A stretch of DNA of 64,000 nucleotides, taken from Actinocrinis puniceicyclus (GTDB lineage: Bacteria; Actinomycetota; Actinomycetes; Streptomycetales; Catenulisporaceae). The position numbers and the translations under genes are program-made. The stretch covers positions 62,001-126,000 of the forward strand of contig NZ_JAGSXH010000002.1 in NCBI RefSeq assembly GCF_018283645.1. The letters are read 5' to 3'. Positions within the stretch are counted from its first letter, which is position 1. Each line of letters opens with the position of its first letter. The notes beneath the pieces were generated by a model. The model did no database searches. It had not been told where the DNA came from and worked only from the letters and a program-made list of their open reading frames with translations. Positions 43,899 to 52,509 of this stretch are shown here, one piece after another.

Positions 43899-44396
43899 TT
43901 ATTGCGGCGCGTAGTCGGCGCCGGGTGCCGGCGGCGCGACGGTATCGCGCAGTCCGAAGGCATAGGGCGTCGTGCCGTGTTTGCGCAGGTGCTCCAGCCG
44001 CTCCTGCGCCTCGGCCACCGTCGGCCGGCTGCCTGCCGGAACCCACCACAGCACGGTGACCGCCTCCGCGAGGTGCTCGAACCAGTCCCGGCGCTGGCGC
44101 AGCACCGCGCGGTGCAGTTCGTCGTACACGAAGGCGTGCAGCGCCTCGTGCGTCGTCCAGACGGACATGTTCACCAGCAGCCAGTCGTCCTCGAATATCC
44201 GGAACGAAGTCGCGTCGGCCGTGGACTCGTCCTTCAGCCTCCACACGAAGCCCGGTGCCGCGTCGGCGGCCGCGTTCACCGGTTCGAGTCCCGCGACGAA
44301 GCCCGCCAGTCGCGGCGAGTCGAGGGGTTCGAGCAGACGGGCGATGTTGAGCTCTGCGAGTTCGAAGCCGTGTGCTTCGCGCGTCCGGTTGACCAC
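43899..44396 (-). CDS. DUF3291 family protein
   Basis: A 165-residue dimeric alpha/beta-barrel-like (ABM-superfamily) protein. ELAELNIARLLEPLDSPRLAGF at the start and SVWTTHEALHAFVYDELHRAVLRQRRDWFE in the middle are the DUF3291 signature. WWVPAGSRPTVAEAQERLEHL ends the domain. It may be a small monooxygenase-like or ligand-binding protein; function is unknown. GTG 44396 lies 12 bases after the acyltransferase-like gene's stop, so the two form an operon. Confidence 0.85.
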   Translation of the reverse strand: MVNRTREAHGFELAELNIARLLEPLDSPRLAGFVAGLEPVNAAADAAPGFVWRLKDESTADATSFRIFEDDWLLVNMSVWTTHEALHAFVYDELHRAVLRQRRDWFEHLAEAVTVLWWVPAGSRPTVAEAQERLEHLRKHGTTPYAFGLRDTVAPPAPGADYAPQ

Positions 44397-44408
44397 GGGT
44401 TCACGCGA

Positions 44409-45428
44409 TCAGAGCTCGAACCAGCCGTGTCCGACGTGCCAGTGCCCTCCGCGGAGCAGGTGGTCGGCTACGGCGCGTTGCAGGGTACTGCGGCGTGGCA
44501 GGCAGTCCAGCGGCAGGTCCGGATCGCCGAAGACGAAACCGATCGTCTCGCGGTCGCAATCCTCGGGCGAGACGTACGCGGTGCGGAAACGGCGCTGGAA
44601 GCCGACGATGTTCGAATCCCGCGGAAGGTGTTCGCGCAACTGCGGATCGAGCAGCCACGAGTGGCAGGTCGCGACGGCGTAGCGCTCCTCGGGGTAGCAG
44701 CGTTCGAAGAACGCGCGAGCCAGCTCCAGCGACCGGTCGCACGCCGCGGGGCCGAGCGGGCCGCAGAAGTCCGGGACGTGCAGCGCGAGCGTCGTGCTGC
44801 CCGGGCCCAGCGGCAGGCCGGCCCGGGCGACGGCGTTGCCGGTGCGGCCGCCGAGCGTCGTGCGCTGGAACTGCAAGCGCCCGAGCTGGTAGAGCTCGCC
44901 GCGCAGGTGCAGCACCGGCCACCAGGGATTCAGCAGGCCGCCGGCGCCGTGCCGTCTGCGGTAGGCGGCCATGTTGCGGCCGATGTCAGCGAGCGTGCGG
45001 CGCGAGACCTCCGGCGGCACACCGCGCCGGCGGTGGTAGTCGAGCGTGTGCGGCAGTACCGCGATATATACGAACACGTAGAAGTACCGGCCGAGCGCGC
45101 CCCACGAGCCGGGCGGCGCCGGAGCCCGCACCGGATGGTTGATCGTTCCGACGCGCCCGATCAGCGAGCGCGTGACGCGCTCGAACAGCCAGCGCGCCTC
45201 GTCGTCGCCGGTGACGCGCGGCCGCAGCGCGACGATCTCGTTGATGTCCTCGTGCGCGACGGCCAGATCGAGCAGGATCTCGGGCAGGTCGCTCATGTCC
45301 GGCAGCGCGACCTCGACGTGCGGCTGGTCCAGCGCGTCGAGATCCCGCAGCCAGCGGTCGAGCGCGCGGTCCGAGCGCAGGTTCTCGGGTACGGTCGCGC
45401 GATCGGGCACCACTCCATGATCCGTCAT
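44409..45428 (-). CDS. acyltransferase-domain protein (NAT_N/GNAT_C type)
   Basis: A 339-residue protein of the two-domain acyltransferase family with a helical N-terminal part (about 1-170) and a GNAT-like C-terminal domain (about 175-339). Motifs seen are YLGRLQFQ-like YQLGRLQFQRTTL, ALHVPDFCGPLGP and ATCHSWLLDPQLREHLP. The family is proposed to transfer acyl groups, but substrates are unknown. ATG 45428 is divergent from the alpha/beta hydrolase gene at 45510. It precedes the DUF3291 gene by 12 bases, suggesting cotranscription. Confidence 0.8.
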   Translation of the reverse strand: MTDHGVVPDRATVPENLRSDRALDRWLRDLDALDQPHVEVALPDMSDLPEILLDLAVAHEDINEIVALRPRVTGDDEARWLFERVTRSLIGRVGTINHPVRAPAPPGSWGALGRYFYVFVYIAVLPHTLDYHRRRGVPPEVSRRTLADIGRNMAAYRRRHGAGGLLNPWWPVLHLRGELYQLGRLQFQRTTLGGRTGNAVARAGLPLGPGSTTLALHVPDFCGPLGPAACDRSLELARAFFERCYPEERYAVATCHSWLLDPQLREHLPRDSNIVGFQRRFRTAYVSPEDCDRETIGFVFGDPDLPLDCLPRRSTLQRAVADHLLRGGHWHVGHGWFEL

Positions 45429-45509
45429 CGCGGCGTCGTGCCGGTGTACGTGAGATCATCCGTTGGGATGAACCGGCGGACGGCTGGTCCGCTTGAGTGA
45501 AGGAGCACC

Positions 45510-46391
45510 ATGCCCCGGGCCGCGGCCAACGGAATCGAACTCGAGTACGACACCTTCGGCTCCCCGGCGCACCCCGCGCTTCTGCTGATCATGGGTCTGG
45601 GCACGCAGATGACCGCGTGGGACCCTCGGTTCTGCGGAAAGCTCGCCGAGCGCGGCTTCCACGTCATCCGCTTCGACAACCGGGACATCGGGCTGTCCAC
45701 GCAGTTCGACGGGCTTCCCGAGCCGGACCTGGTCGCCATCCTCGGCGGCGACCGCGGTTGCGTTCCCTACATGCTGGCGGACATGGCCGATGACGCCGCC
45801 GGGCTGTTGGACACCCTCGAAGTCGACCGCGCGCACGTGGTCGGCGCCTCGATGGGCGGGATGATCGCCCAGGAGTTGGCGATAAGGCACGGCGAGCGGG
45901 TGCTGTCGCTGTGCTCGATCATGTCGACGTCCGGGAATCGCGACGTCGGTTACCCCACGCAGGAGGCGATGGCGGCCCTCATGGCGCCGCGCGGAGCGGA
46001 CCGGGAGCAGGCGATAAGCCGCGCAGTGCAGGTGCAGCGCATCATCGGCTCCGGCGCCCCGCAGTACGCCGTGTCGGACGAGGTGCGCTATGAGCGCGCC
46101 GCGGCCGCCTACGACCGCGCGTACCGGCCCGACGGCGGCATCCGCCAACTGGCCGCCATCGCGGCCTCACCGGACCGCACCGAAGCGCTCGGCGCCCTGA
46201 AACTCCCCGTGCTCGTCATGCACGGTGACCAGGATCCGCTGGTCGATGTCAGCGGCGGGCGCGCCACCGCGGCGGCTGTACCGGGCGCTGAATTGCGTAT
46301 CTTCCCGGGCATGGGGCACGACCTTCCCGAGCCGTTGTGGAACGAGTTCGTCGAGGCGATCTCGCGCAACGCCGCGAGGGCCGCACGGTGA
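45510..46391 (+). CDS. alpha/beta hydrolase
   Basis: A 293-residue alpha/beta-fold hydrolase. The oxyanion LLIMGLGTQM block, FDNRDIGLST, nucleophile S114 in GASMGGM, the acid in VMHGDQDPLV and the final His in GMGHDLP complete the catalytic set. It is similar to many esterase-like proteins in actinomycetes; the substrate is unknown. ATG 45510 has GAAGGAG 6 bases upstream. It may serve as an esterase or dehalogenase-like enzyme, but I see no specific signature. A Nudix gene follows 52 bases later on the same strand. Confidence 0.9.
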   Translation: MPRAAANGIELEYDTFGSPAHPALLLIMGLGTQMTAWDPRFCGKLAERGFHVIRFDNRDIGLSTQFDGLPEPDLVAILGGDRGCVPYMLADMADDAAGLLDTLEVDRAHVVGASMGGMIAQELAIRHGERVLSLCSIMSTSGNRDVGYPTQEAMAALMAPRGADREQAISRAVQVQRIIGSGAPQYAVSDEVRYERAAAAYDRAYRPDGGIRQLAAIAASPDRTEALGALKLPVLVMHGDQDPLVDVSGGRATAAAVPGAELRIFPGMGHDLPEPLWNEFVEAISRNAARAAR

Positions 46392-46443
46392 TCGGGTGCC
46401 GGGGGGCGTGCGGCGCGGCGGCCGTCTGGCAGACTCGGTCTCC

Positions 46444-46947
46444 GTGAGTACGTTCAGCCCGAACGAGTCAGCCCAGTGGTTCGCGAGCCTGCCGAAGCTG
46501 GCGCTCTCCGCCAACGCGGTGTTGCGCGACCCGCACGGCAGGGTGGCGCTGGTACGCAACACCTATCGCGACGGCTGGTCGCTGCCGGGCGGTGTGGTGG
46601 ACGACAACGAGCCGCCCGCGGTCGCCTGCGTGCGCGAACTGGCCGAGGAACTGGGATTCGTCGCCGAGCGGCTCGGCCCGCTGCTGGCGGTGCAGTGGGC
46701 GCAGCGCTCCGACGGCAGCCCGGTGCAGTTCCTGAGCCTCACCTTCGACGCGGGAGTGTGTCAGGCGCCGCATACGCTGCGGGCGCAGCCGGAGGAGATC
46801 GCCGAGATCGGGTTCTTCGAACCCGGCGATCTGCCGCGGGGCACGCGGCCTTTCATCGCGCGCAGGCTCGCCGCCATCCGTAGCGCGCCCGGAACCGTGG
46901 TCTACCTCGAAGAGACCTGGCCGCCGGACGGCGCCACCCCGCTCTAG
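46444..46947 (+). CDS. Nudix hydrolase
   Basis: A 167-residue Nudix enzyme. The Nudix box GGVVDDNEPPAVACVRELAEELGF matches GX5EX7REUXEEXGU with one loose position (N in place of the first Glu), so activity is likely but the first residue is atypical. Such enzymes hydrolyse nucleoside diphosphate derivatives. GTG 46444 follows the frame's first plausible start; the ribosome site is weak. The TAG stop (46945-46947) coincides with the left CTAG of the mobile element that follows. Confidence 0.85.
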   Translation: MSTFSPNESAQWFASLPKLALSANAVLRDPHGRVALVRNTYRDGWSLPGGVVDDNEPPAVACVRELAEELGFVAERLGPLLAVQWAQRSDGSPVQFLSLTFDAGVCQAPHTLRAQPEEIAEIGFFEPGDLPRGTRPFIARRLAAIRSAPGTVVYLEETWPPDGATPL

Positions 46948-47158
46948 GCAGTGTTGCGGAATGCCTCAAGGGGCGAATCCGGTGATCGACTTCGCCTGGA
47001 CGCACGGCCGAAACGTCCACAGACGACCGCTGTGTTGAATCATGAACGCGCGAGGACGCTCCGGCCGCGCGCCCATGCTCGTCGCTGACCGGATTCGCCA
47101 TTACGATTCCGACAAAGCGGCGGCCGAATCGTTGCCTTGATACATTCCCCAACACCGC
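46948..47158. mobile_element. MITE-like element, 211 bp
   Basis: Imperfect 24-bp terminal inverted repeats (46948-46971 and 47135-47158; 20 of 24 positions match) are flanked by CTAG on both sides (46944-46947 and 47159-47162). CTAG fits the YTAR target duplicated by IS5-type elements. There is no transposase ORF. A nested 12-bp perfect inverted repeat lies at 46972-46983 and 47088-47099. It fills most of the 286 bp between Nudix and phyH. Confidence 0.6.
47052..47087. repeat. 36-bp exact intergenic repeat, copy 2
   Basis: These 36 bases are identical to 37825-37860, in the same orientation, and lie inside the MITE-like element, bordered by its inner inverted repeat. Confidence 0.9.
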
Positions 47159-47233
47159 CTAGAAGCGATCCGGAAGCGAGCGACAAGCCCACCGGGCTCG
47201 CGGCCGGGCGCGGCGCCGTCGTGGCGACCCGGA

Positions 47234-48190
47234 CTACCTGTTGTTGTTCACGGCCGGATCCAGCAGCCCGCGCTCGGACAGGTACTCGCGCAGCGGGAAG
47301 CGGTCCTCACCCAGGCCCCAGTACGAGATCGCGTCGCGGCCGCCGCCGAGCAACTGCCGCTGGATCGGCGTCAACCGCTCCCACCACGGATGCCCCGGGG
47401 TGATCACCCGGTCCTCGTGCGGAGCGATCCAGCGGTACGTCCACCCGACGAACAGCACCCTGCGAGTGATCTGCGAGTAGTTGTCGGACCGGCCGTGGTA
47501 GATGCGCCGGTCGAAGACGACGACGTCGCCGCGGTTCGGGCAGACCTCGATCGCCCCCTGCGGATCCTCGAAGCCGAGTTCCGGACGCTGCGGGCGTGGC
47601 AGCCGGCCGGTCTTGTGCGAGCCGGGAATGCACATGAAGTTGCCGCGGCCCGGCTCGGAGGCGTCGGAGAGCCAGAACGAGGTGCGGATGGACAGCAGTG
47701 GGCGCACCGGCTCGGTCTCGATTTCCAGGTTCTGCCGCCCGCCGTCCTGATGCCAGCGCCAGACCTTCCCGCGCGGCCGCGGGATCGGCGGGTGCACGTC
47801 CAGGTGGTGGTGATAGGCGTGGATGTTCCAGCCGAGGATCCCCCAGACCAGCGGGAAGACGGTGGGCAGCTCCAACAGTTCCAGGAAGCTGTTGTCCCGG
47901 TGCAGGAAACCCATCAGGTGCAGGCTCTGGTCGTCCGGGTGCAGGCCGCCGGACTGCTTCTCCGCGGCGTACACCCGGTCCATCGCCTCGTCGAGCCGGC
48001 CCAGCAGCTCTTCGGGCACCGCGTCGCGGACGATGAAGTAACCGTCCCGGTCGAAGTCGGCGCGCTGCTGTTCGGAGAGCAGGACGCCGTCGTACGGCAC
48101 CGCCCCTGCCGCGTGCACGCCGTCCCGCGCCCCGGACCGGCCCCCAGCCGTCTCGTGTGCGCTCATGCTGCCCAAGGTCGTGGCGCTCAA
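47234..48190 (-). CDS. phytanoyl-CoA dioxygenase family (Fe(II)/2-oxoglutarate) enzyme
   Basis: A 318-residue member of the PhyH superfamily. The iron ligands are H147-x-D149 in RWHQDGG and H232 in YHGRSDN, and the Arg downstream that anchors 2-oxoglutarate is in ITRRVLF. The family hydroxylates varied small molecules, including secondary metabolites and osmolytes; the substrate is unknown. TTG 48190 is preferred because GGGAGGGA lies 4 bases upstream; the ATG at 48166 has none. It converges on the Nudix gene across the MITE-like element. Confidence 0.9.
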   Translation of the reverse strand: MSATTLGSMSAHETAGGRSGARDGVHAAGAVPYDGVLLSEQQRADFDRDGYFIVRDAVPEELLGRLDEAMDRVYAAEKQSGGLHPDDQSLHLMGFLHRDNSFLELLELPTVFPLVWGILGWNIHAYHHHLDVHPPIPRPRGKVWRWHQDGGRQNLEIETEPVRPLLSIRTSFWLSDASEPGRGNFMCIPGSHKTGRLPRPQRPELGFEDPQGAIEVCPNRGDVVVFDRRIYHGRSDNYSQITRRVLFVGWTYRWIAPHEDRVITPGHPWWERLTPIQRQLLGGGRDAISYWGLGEDRFPLREYLSERGLLDPAVNNNR

Positions 48191-48377
48191 GGTTCCCTCC
48201 CGATGTGCGGCCCCAATGTCGCAGATACTGACTCCTCCAAACCCCGGTCAGGGTGCGCGCGCACCGCATCAGCTTCGTGACATCTCTACCGGTTTCGCCA
48301 CCGGGCGGTCCCGGGTTCGTTTCGCGCGGAGCGCGAACACCGTTGCCCTCGCCGGGCGCGCGGCCGAGGATGAACGG

Positions 48378-49397
48378 GTGCGTATTCTCGTTCTAGGCGG
48401 CAGCCGCTTCCTCGGCCGTGCGTTCGCGGCCGAAGCCCTCGCCGCAGGTCATGACGTCACCGTGTTCAACCGGGGCTTGTCCGGTCCCGATCTTCCCGGC
48501 GTCCAGGCGATACGCGGCGACCGCGAGGATCCCGCGGACCTCGGGAGGCTGGTCGCGGAGGGAACCGCGGCCGGGCCGTGGGATGCGGTCGTCGACACCT
48601 CCGGCTACGTGCCTAAGGTCGTCGGCGACGGCGCACGCGCGCTGGCCGGCGCGGCCGGCGCGTATCTGTTCGTCTCCAGCGTCTCCGCCTTCGCGCACTT
48701 CCCCGCCCGGAGCATCACCGACGGTTCGCCGCTGCTCGCGTGCGAGCCCGACGCGACCGAGGGCGAGTACGGTCCGTTGAAGGCGGGCTGTGAACGCGCG
48801 CTCCGCGCGGCCTTCCCCGGTAGAGTGCTGATTCACTCGCCGGGGATCATCCTCGGCCCGCACGAGAACGCCGGCCGCCTGACCTGGTGGCTCAGCCGCA
48901 TAGCGCGCGGCGGCGACGTGCTGGCCCCCGGCGAACCGGAGCGTGAGATGCAGCTGATCGACGCCCGGGACATCGCCCGGTTCGGCCTGCGTTGCCTGCA
49001 AGAGGGACGCACCGAGCCGTATCTGCTCACCGGCCCGAAGGGCCACACCACCTTCGGCGGCTGGCTGGCCGCGTGCGTGGAAGCCACCGGCGCGCACGCG
49101 CGCCTCGTCTGGGCTCCGGATGAGTTGCTGCTGGAGCGGGGCGTGCCGGTCTGGTCGGGTCTCCCGCTCTGGTCGCCCCGGCGCGAACCGTTCGCGGGGG
49201 TCTGGGACACGGACGTGTCGAACGCGCTCAAGGCGGGTCTGGAGTGCCGCCCGATCGCCGAAACCGTGCGGGACACCTGGGCCTGGCTCAGGGATGCGCC
49301 GTCTCTCGCGGACGACGACGGCCGCATCAACGGCCACGGCCTGCCGCCGGCCGACGAACAGCGGATACTGGAGGCACTGCGCGACGGCGGCCATTGA
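48378..49397 (+). CDS. NAD-dependent epimerase/dehydratase family protein
   Basis: A 339-residue extended short-chain dehydrogenase. The Rossmann motif is GGSRFLGR (7-14), and DTSGYVPK and SSVSAF correspond to strands around the active site. The usual YxxxK is replaced by a loose EYGPLKAGCE (Tyr and Lys four apart), which fits. It likely acts on an NDP-sugar or similar metabolite. GTG 48378 has GAGGA 7 bases upstream; the open frame begins at 48165 without family sequence. It converges on the phospholipase-like gene over a 22-bp stem terminator. Confidence 0.85.
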   Translation: MRILVLGGSRFLGRAFAAEALAAGHDVTVFNRGLSGPDLPGVQAIRGDREDPADLGRLVAEGTAAGPWDAVVDTSGYVPKVVGDGARALAGAAGAYLFVSSVSAFAHFPARSITDGSPLLACEPDATEGEYGPLKAGCERALRAAFPGRVLIHSPGIILGPHENAGRLTWWLSRIARGGDVLAPGEPEREMQLIDARDIARFGLRCLQEGRTEPYLLTGPKGHTTFGGWLAACVEATGAHARLVWAPDELLLERGVPVWSGLPLWSPRREPFAGVWDTDVSNALKAGLECRPIAETVRDTWAWLRDAPSLADDDGRINGHGLPPADEQRILEALRDGGH

Positions 49398-49490
49398 ACT
49401 ACGGGGGCTGATGAAGCCGGCCGCTGCCGGATCGCTGTCCGGGCCCGTATACGTAAGCCGGGCCGGCCGGCGCCCGCGGCGACTCGGACA

Positions 49491-49537
49491 CGCCCGCCAC
49501 CCCACACCGCGGCCACCGCGGTGTGGGGTGGCGGGCG
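49491..49537. terminator. 22-bp perfect stem, bidirectional terminator
   Basis: A perfect 22-bp inverted repeat (49491-49512 with 49516-49537) with a 3-base loop sits between convergent genes. It is the strongest hairpin in the window. Confidence 0.85.
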
Positions 49538-49566
49538 CGGACGCAGACAGCCCCTGACTCCGGCCG

Positions 49567-51015
49567 CTATCGGTGCTCCGTTTCGGCCTCGGACCGCTCG
49601 CGGATGAAGGACTGCGCCTCCTCGTTCGTGTGCGGCGCCGGGACGTGCTCGCCGGCCGGGACCTCGCGTGCCATCAGGTCCACCAGGACCTCCTGCAGGT
49701 GGCTGATCCTGTCGGCCGCCGGCGTGATGCCGCCGGACACCGGCACGACGACGCCCGCGAGGACGTCGTCGGTGCGCGGCGTGGTCAGCGTCACCACCGC
49801 GCCGACGTGCCCGGCCGCCGCGTCGCGCGCGGTGAGCGGGGCGAGGTTCCAGCGCGTCTCGACCGTCTTGAGGATCGAGGTGTGGTCCAGCGGGGTGGCC
49901 CCGTCCCCGACCCGGAACACCGTGCCCGGCGCGATGAGCGGCGATATCAGCACCGTGGGCACGCGCGGCCCGAACCGGGTGAAGTCGAACCCGAACTCGC
50001 CGGTCGTGTTGTCCGGCGCCGTCGCCCCCCACGGCGGTGGCACATGGTCGTAGCACCCGCCGTGCTCGTCGTAGGTGATGATCAGCAGGGTGCTGTTCCA
50101 CTGCGGACCGGCGCGCAGCGCCTCGTAGACGTCGTGGATCAACTGCTCTCCGAGCGCCACGTCGTAGTTCGGGTGCTGACTGTTCCCGGTGCTGCTCCAG
50201 GACGGTTCCACGAAGGTGAACGCGGCGAGCGAGCCGTCCGCGGCGGCCGCGCGCAGGTCCGCGAACCGGCCGAAGTGCGAGGCCGGGGCGTTGCTGATGT
50301 CCGGGAAGTTGTGCCTGGTCAGCGGCTGCGCGTCGTAGCCGTACACGCTCCAGCTGATTCCCGCGGCGCTCAGCGAGCCGAAGATCGACGGACAGGTGAA
50401 GGTGCGGGTCTTGTCGTCCATGTGGCCCTGGCTCGTGCCGGCCAGCGCGAAAGCCCGGTTCGGCAGCGTCTCGGTCGGGGCCGAGCAGAACCAGTGGTCG
50501 CACACGGCGTACCCGCGGGCCAGCGCCGATAGGACCGGCAGCGTCTCCGGCGTGAAGCAGCCCATGATGTCCTGCGGCCGCGTGCCCGGGACGATCGACC
50601 AGCCCTCGCGTGACTCCCAGCCCAGCGAGTACGCGTAGTCGGACACGAAGCCCCGCATCGCCGGCGCGGTCGGCGCGCTCGGCGCCGTGGTCGCCCCGAA
50701 CAGCTGGCTGTTGGTGGCCATGTACCCCTCGCCGGGGTCCGCGCCCGGCATGAAGTAGGCGTTCGCAGTGCTCGCCGTGATCGGGAAGACGGGCACCGGC
50801 CGGCCATCAGTGCCCGGATTCGACTCGCCACCGGTCAGTCCCTCGAAGCTCTGACCCGTCGGCGTGACGTTGCCGGCACCGTGGTACAGGTAGCCGAGCA
50901 TGTGGTCGAAGGACCGGTTCTCCAGCATCAGGACGACGATGTGGTCTATGGCCTGCAGACCCGCGGCGCCGTCCGCGCCTGAACCGGCTTGCTCCGTAGC
51001 GCCGCCTGCCGTCAT
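49567..51015 (-). CDS. phosphoesterase family protein (phospholipase C / acid phosphatase-like)
   Basis: A 482-residue member of the PLC/AcpA phosphoesterase family. The N-terminal IDHIVVLMLENRSFDHMLGYL contains the conserved E-N metal-binding and nucleophile region, DEHGG(C)YDHVPPP holds the later metal ligands, and HTSILKTVETRW closes the domain. Family members usually carry a Tat signal; here the ATG 51015 start gives only a Gly/Ala-rich 18-residue leader, and the 28-residue upstream extension is not a signal either. A cytosolic enzyme or another export route is therefore possible. The substrate is unknown. Confidence 0.85.
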   Translation of the reverse strand: MTAGGATEQAGSGADGAAGLQAIDHIVVLMLENRSFDHMLGYLYHGAGNVTPTGQSFEGLTGGESNPGTDGRPVPVFPITASTANAYFMPGADPGEGYMATNSQLFGATTAPSAPTAPAMRGFVSDYAYSLGWESREGWSIVPGTRPQDIMGCFTPETLPVLSALARGYAVCDHWFCSAPTETLPNRAFALAGTSQGHMDDKTRTFTCPSIFGSLSAAGISWSVYGYDAQPLTRHNFPDISNAPASHFGRFADLRAAAADGSLAAFTFVEPSWSSTGNSQHPNYDVALGEQLIHDVYEALRAGPQWNSTLLIITYDEHGGCYDHVPPPWGATAPDNTTGEFGFDFTRFGPRVPTVLISPLIAPGTVFRVGDGATPLDHTSILKTVETRWNLAPLTARDAAAGHVGAVVTLTTPRTDDVLAGVVVPVSGGITPAADRISHLQEVLVDLMAREVPAGEHVPAPHTNEEAQSFIRERSEAETEHR

Positions 51016-51136
51016 GGTCCCCGCCTTCCGCCGCGCCGCCCCTTGCGCAGCAGTCTGGCAGAACCCGAGACCTTCGCCAGCGCTTTCGAAGCACGTCACC
51101 CGGATGGGTCCGCGCGCCTGTTCGAGCGGGGACGGA

Positions 51137-51598
51137 TCATCCCGAGGGCCGCACCGGGCGCCAGGCCAGCGGAGAGGACAGCACCATCGTCGAGGACGGC
51201 TGGCCGTGATCGGCGAGCCGGTCGATCAACGCCTCGAACTGGGGCATCGACTCCACCGCGACCCGCAGCAGGCAGCAGGCGTCGCCGGTGAGCCGGTGCA
51301 CCTCCAGGATCTGCGGGCTCTCGTCCACCACTTCCGGGTGCCGCAGCAGGCAGCGGGGCCCGTAGCAGGCCATCCGCACCAGCGCCTCGACCGTCCGCCC
51401 GGCGCGCGCGGGGTTGACGTGGGCGTGGTAACCGGTGATCACCCCGCCCTGCTCCAGTCGGCGCACCCGCTCGGCGACGGCCGGCGCGGACAGGTTGATC
51501 CGGCGGGCCAGCTCGTTGAACGAGAGCCGCCCGTCCTGCTGCAACTGCTCGAGCAGCAACCAGTCGACGGCATCCGGAAACTCGGCGCGGGTATTCAC
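51137..51598 (-). CDS. Lrp/AsnC-family regulator
   Basis: A 153-residue Lrp-type regulator. The N-terminal helix-turn-helix (VDWLLLEQLQQDGRLSFNELARRINLS) is followed by the AsnC/RAM ligand domain (about 60-140). GTG 51598 has no Shine-Dalgarno but a TACGAT box 6 bases upstream, consistent with leaderless expression. It is divergent from kynA, so it very likely controls the kynurenine genes in response to tryptophan or a metabolite; the ligand is inferred. Confidence 0.9.
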   Translation of the reverse strand: MNTRAEFPDAVDWLLLEQLQQDGRLSFNELARRINLSAPAVAERVRRLEQGGVITGYHAHVNPARAGRTVEALVRMACYGPRCLLRHPEVVDESPQILEVHRLTGDACCLLRVAVESMPQFEALIDRLADHGQPSSTMVLSSPLAWRPVRPSG

Positions 51599-51678
51599 GT
51601 TGCGATCGTAAGCCCATGTCCGCCGACGCGGTGGCATCGGCCATTCCGAGCCGACGTCCGCGGTAGTTCTATAGTCGG
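51599..51678. promoter_or_regulatory. divergent promoter region of lrp-like gene and kynA
   Basis: On the minus strand TACGAT (51610-51605) ends 6 bases before the lrp GTG. On the plus strand TATAGT (51670-51675) ends only 3 bases before the kynA GTG. The 80-bp spacer is the natural place for Lrp binding. Confidence 0.55.
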
Positions 51679-52509
51679 GTGCCTGCGAATGCGACCGCCC
51701 CCCCGAGAACGGACCTGAACGAGTACGAGGACTACGCCCGGCTTGGCGCCTTGCTGACTCTGCAGCAACCGCGCACCGACGCCCCGGCCGAGCTCTCGTT
51801 CCTCGTGGTCACCCAGATCATGGAGTTGTACTTCACGCTCCTGCGCCACGAGTGGGAGAGCGCACGCGACGTGTTGACCCGTCCCGGCGCCGATGTGCAC
51901 CGCGCTGTACGCACCCTGCGGCGGGCCCACGGGGCGCAGGACGCGCTGCTCGCCTCCTGGGAGGCGCTGCGCACGCTGACGCCGGCCGAGTTCGACGAGT
52001 TCCGCGACGCGTTCGGTGTCGCGTCGGGCATCCAGTCCTACCAATATCGGCACATCGAGTTCCTCCTCGGCGCCCGGCACCCGCGTGCACTGGCCGTACA
52101 CGAGCAGACTCCCCGTATCCACGCCGAACTGGCCGCACAGGCCGCCGCGCCCTCCTTGTACGACGCGGCGCTCAAGCTGCTGCGCGGGCGCGGCTTCGCG
52201 GTCCCGGAGGGGCTGGCCGAGCGCGACCCGCGCACCGAGTACCAGGGCGACGACCGCTTGGTGGCGGTGTGGCGCGCGGTGTACTGCGACCAGCCGCGGC
52301 ACGGTGACCTGGCGGACCTCGGCGACGCGCTGTTCGACACCGCGGAGCGGCACGTGCGCTGGAAGCAGCGGCACCTGCTGTCCGTCTGGCGCTCGATGGG
52401 CGACAAGCCGGGCTCGGCGGGCACTTCAGGAGCCCAGTGGCTGGAGCGCGGCGTGCACCGCAAGTACTTCCCGGATCTGTGGACTGTGCGGGACCAGGGA
52501 TGGGCATAG
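51679..52509 (+). CDS. kynA: tryptophan 2,3-dioxygenase
   Basis: A 276-residue heme dioxygenase that opens the indole ring of L-tryptophan to N-formylkynurenine. FLVVTQIMELYFTLLRHEWESAR and GIQSYQYRHIEFLLG match the substrate- and heme-pocket helices of the family. The C-terminal KYFPDLWTVR is typical. GTG 51679 has no ribosome site and sits just after a TATAGT box. It overlaps kynU by 10 bases, so the two are coupled. A formamidase gene for the middle step is not adjacent. Confidence 0.94.
   Translation: MPANATAPPRTDLNEYEDYARLGALLTLQQPRTDAPAELSFLVVTQIMELYFTLLRHEWESARDVLTRPGADVHRAVRTLRRAHGAQDALLASWEALRTLTPAEFDEFRDAFGVASGIQSYQYRHIEFLLGARHPRALAVHEQTPRIHAELAAQAAAPSLYDAALKLLRGRGFAVPEGLAERDPRTEYQGDDRLVAVWRAVYCDQPRHGDLADLGDALFDTAERHVRWKQRHLLSVWRSMGDKPGSAGTSGAQWLERGVHRKYFPDLWTVRDQGWA

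Noticed and set aside
46948-47233. A protein-coding gene between Nudix and phyH.
   Set aside because: No frame has codon bias or a ribosome site; the stretch is explained by the inverted-repeat element and the 36-bp repeat.
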